From NCBI GenBank assembly GCA_037355855.1, contig CM074761.1, forward strand, positions 5,723,346 through 5,787,345: DNA of 64,000 bases, given 5' to 3'. The notes beneath the pieces are model-generated. The model had not been told where the DNA came from, searched no databases, and worked only from the letters and a program-made list of their open reading frames with translations. Shown here one piece after another: positions 61,926 through 64,000 of this stretch (positions are counted from its first letter, which is position 1; each line of letters opens with the position of its first letter). A program made the position numbers and the translations under genes. The DNA comes from Pseudo-nitzschia pungens. Its lineage: Eukaryota; Bacillariophyta; Bacillariophyceae; Bacillariales; Bacillariaceae.

Positions 61926-61930
61926 GATCA

Positions 61931-62892
61931 TCCAAAATGGTAAAATTGTTGCATGCTTCTCCCGGAAACTCACTTCCACTCAGCTTAAGTATCCCACCAT
62001 TGACAAAGAAATGCTTTGTATTGTGGAAGTCTTCAAAGAATATCGGACTATTCTTTGGGGTGCAATTATTTTTGTTTACACTGACCATGAAAACCTCACT
62101 CGTCAAAATCTCCAATCCAACAGAATTATGACCTGGCGCATGCTCCTTGAAGATTTCAGTCCTGTTTTCAAGTTCATCCAAGGCAAAGACAACATCCTTG
62201 CTGATGCCCTCTCGTGCCTTCCCTTGGAGGAGGAGCAGGGTTTGCCTTCTGTTTCTCCTTCCAAAGATTCTAAAGATTCAAAAGATCCAAACACTCAGCC
62301 AATCTCCAAGGTTGACACTTCCGATCTTTCCATTGCTGATCTTTTTATCAATTACCCTGCAGATCTTCCTGCATACCCTATGCGTTTTGATGCTCTCGCC
62401 AAGGCTCAAGCAGCAGATTCCACCATCCAGAACACCAAACATTATTCTACCAAAGATTTCGCTGGTACTGAACTCAAGGTTTATTCTAAAAATAACCAAA
62501 CCAAGATTGTTCTTCCAAAAGCGCTTGTCCAAGACACCATCAACTGGTATCATCATGTCCTTGGTCATGCAGGCGCTGAACGTTTGACTAGAACCATCTC
62601 CATGCTCATCTATTCTCCAGGCCTCAAGGATGCTGTTGCTGAATATTGCAAGACTTGTGATGCTTGTCAACGCCACAAAAATACCCACATTTCTTATGGG
62701 CATCTTGCAACTCGTGAAGAACTCTCCATCCCTTGGGAAACTATTGCAATTGACACCATTGGCCCTTGGAACGTCAATATCCCAAATATTGGTAATGTTG
62801 AATTTAATGGTTTCACCATTATGGATATGTGCACTAACTTGCTTGAAATCAAACGTGCTCCTCAGATGAACCCTTCAGGTAAAATGTCCATC
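61931..62892 (+). pseudogene. Gag-Pol of element C, part 2: rest of RNase H and first half of integrase
   Basis: The frame continues from 49700 (phase 1). RNase H: CFSRKLTSTQLKYPTIDKE, YTDHENL, GKDNILADALS. Integrase zinc domain: HHVLGHAGAERL and CKTCDACQRH. First catalytic Asp: TIAIDTIGPWN. Cut at 62892 by a solo LTR. The longer ORF that starts in the B LTR at 61717 is an artefact of reading through the LTR. Confidence 0.88.
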
Positions 62893-63327
62893 TATTAAAT
62901 TGTAACCGTGACACGATCCACTCCATATGCGCACCATGCGCAAAATAGTTTTCTACAGGGTTTCCAGTACTGGTTTCCAGTACTGCTTATAAACAAGCAG
63001 CAAACACAACAAGACAGCAACATCGATTCCCCGACAAGATTGCTGTCATCACTTCTTTAGTTTAACTCTGATTTGAATACCTTGATACCTACATCCTGCT
63101 CCCTGAGCAACTCCCTGTAGAACTACAAGCCTAGGATCTAACTGACTGTGCCAAGTGGTAGTTAGAATAGATTTGGCCAACTGTCTTCCCCTTTGGTCGT
63201 AGTGGTGAATCCGAGACTATCGATAGAACGGACCGGCACCTCAACCGGTTTGATTGCTCCTGCTGTATATCTCCAAGCTTGCCTTAGGACCTATCAGCCT
63301 AAAACCAGTTTCAGCTACATTTTATCA
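62893..63327 (+). repeat. Solo LTR of the element D family in element C
   Basis: 435 bp, starts TATTAAATTGTAACC and ends TTTTATCA, flanked by CCATC at 62888-62892 and 63328-63332. Versus the D LTRs it has a duplicated TTTCCAGTACTG(G/C) unit and a diverged final 60-70 bases. It interrupts integrase of element C between the first and second catalytic residues. It presumably arose by LTR-LTR recombination of a full element. Confidence 0.88.
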
Positions 63328-63332
63328 CCATC

Positions 63333-63971
63333 TATGCATTAAATGATGCATGGCTTTCTCGCTATCCAAAACCCAACAGATGCATTTTTGATCAAGGTTC
63401 TGAATACCTCAATGTTGATTTTCAATCTCACCTTATTAACCTTGACATTAAGCCTGTTCCAACCACAGTCAAAAATCCTCAAGCAAATGCTGTTTTAGAA
63501 CGTGTGCATGATACTATGAAATCCGCCATGCGCACCGACCTTCATGCTAATCCTCCTCAGGATTTGCAACAAGCCATTGATCTCATTGATAATGTTTTTG
63601 CCTCTGCTCAATTTGCTGTCAGATGCACTGTGCATAAAACATTTGGTGTTTCACCTGGTGCTATTGCCTTCCATCGTGATATGTTCCTTCCAATTCCTAT
63701 CATCACTGATATCAAACTCCTCAGATCCAAACGCCAATCTGTCATTGATCAGAATGCGCTCAGAGAAAACAAGCGTCGTAAACACCATGACTACAACATT
63801 GGTGATCAGATCATGATTTTCAACTACAAGACTGATGCGCTTGGTTCCAGAGCAATTGGCCCATTCACCATCACTCAAGTCCACACCAATGGCACTGTAT
63901 CTTTCCTTCGCAATGAACACATCATTGAACGGATCAATCTCAGACGTATCAAGCCTTATCATTCCCCATGA
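63333..63971 (+). pseudogene. Gag-Pol of element C, part 3: second half of integrase
   Basis: The frame is restored across the CCATC duplication. Second catalytic Asp: CIFDQGSEYL; Glu: NAVLERVHDT. A GPY/F-like end follows (SRAIGPFTITQVHTNGTV) and the stop TGA is at 63969. The last 29 bases of the window are the start of its 3' noncoding part. Confidence 0.88.
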
Positions 63972-64000
63972 GATCTTTCCAAGTTCAAGATCTATCTCGA

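Larger units (their letters stand above)
46751..63971 (+). mobile_element. LTR retrotransposon C (second Ty3/gypsy family), host of nested insertions, incomplete at right
   Basis: The coding part is split by element B (49701-61925 plus target duplication) and by a solo LTR (62893-63327 plus target duplication). Outside those, the frame is continuous from ATG 46751 to TGA 63971. The 3' LTR must lie past the window end. Confidence 0.85.

Noticed and set aside
61717..62898. A 393-codon ORF starting at the end of element B
   Set aside because: It begins in the B polypurine/LTR region and only becomes meaningful after 61931, where it is the continuation of element C RNase H. The first 70 codons are LTR read-through.
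1..64000. tRNA or rRNA genes
   Set aside because: No cloverleaf-compatible sequence with A- and B-box motifs or rRNA core sequence was recognised by eye; a dedicated scan could still find one.

Overview
The window looks like nuclear DNA of a stramenopile, most likely a diatom. This is an inference from several things: host genes are GC-rich and mostly intronless, with two short GT-AG introns of about 100 bases; secreted proteins have Thr/Pro-rich linkers and an ShKT-like Cys motif; there is a BRUTUS-like hemerythrin/CHY/RING ligase; and intergenic DNA is full of simple repeats. Nothing bacterial (operons, Shine-Dalgarno sites) is seen.

Host part, bases 1-24.8k. An inverted-repeat foldback element (50-641) is followed by a BRUTUS-like iron-sensing E3 ligase gene (2018-5221, +). 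Next come a convergent membrane-anchored protein of unknown function (6004-7293, -), a secreted or membrane Sel1/TPR-like protein (8116-9090, +), and a 1,100-residue secreted modular enzyme whose two exons (11357-14767, +) encode a signal peptide, an ShKT-like module, Pro/Thr linkers, three 12-Cys modules and a GH8 glycoside hydrolase domain. After a 101-bp tandem repeat (16273-16668) lie an armadillo/HEAT-like protein (17352-20003, -) and a probable DUF5107/mutarotase-like protein (21094-22887, -). The long intergenic stretches hold degenerate repeats, ACTAGTAGT-rich tracts and a recurrent near-palindromic motif, GTAAGGTTAC.

Retroelement A, 24808-39610. This Ty3/gypsy element has 185-bp LTRs and a 5-bp target duplication (GTGCT). 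Its gag and pol share one frame separated by a single TGA. It is interrupted by 8.4 kb of a non-LTR (APE-type) retrotransposon, flanked by 530-bp direct copies of the gypsy RNase H region. The non-LTR endonuclease-RT reading frame runs in frame into gypsy RNase H and integrase, giving an 1,823-codon chimeric ORF (33930-39401).

Host island, 39.6-46 kb. A degenerate tandem noncoding duplication (element A sits in its first copy) precedes a TPR-like, probably mitochondrial protein (41834-43411, +) and a two-exon secreted, C-terminally anchored protein (43807-45071, -).

Nested retroelements, about 46-64 kb. A second gypsy family (C, 46751-63971, running off the window) keeps an intact gag-pol frame but is split by two insertions. 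One is element B (49701-61925, same family as A, target duplication GATCA). The other is a solo LTR (62893-63327, target duplication CCATC). Element B has lost about 370 bases of its integrase. In that place are a reversed 3' part of a non-LTR element with its own RNase H, and a fragment of a third gag. Inside the gag fragment sits a short gag-only LTR element (D, 57153-60724, target duplication CGATT) of the same family as the solo LTR. LTR pairs differ by zero or one base on reading, so these insertions are young, and the order of events can be read directly: C first, then B and the solo LTR, then D.
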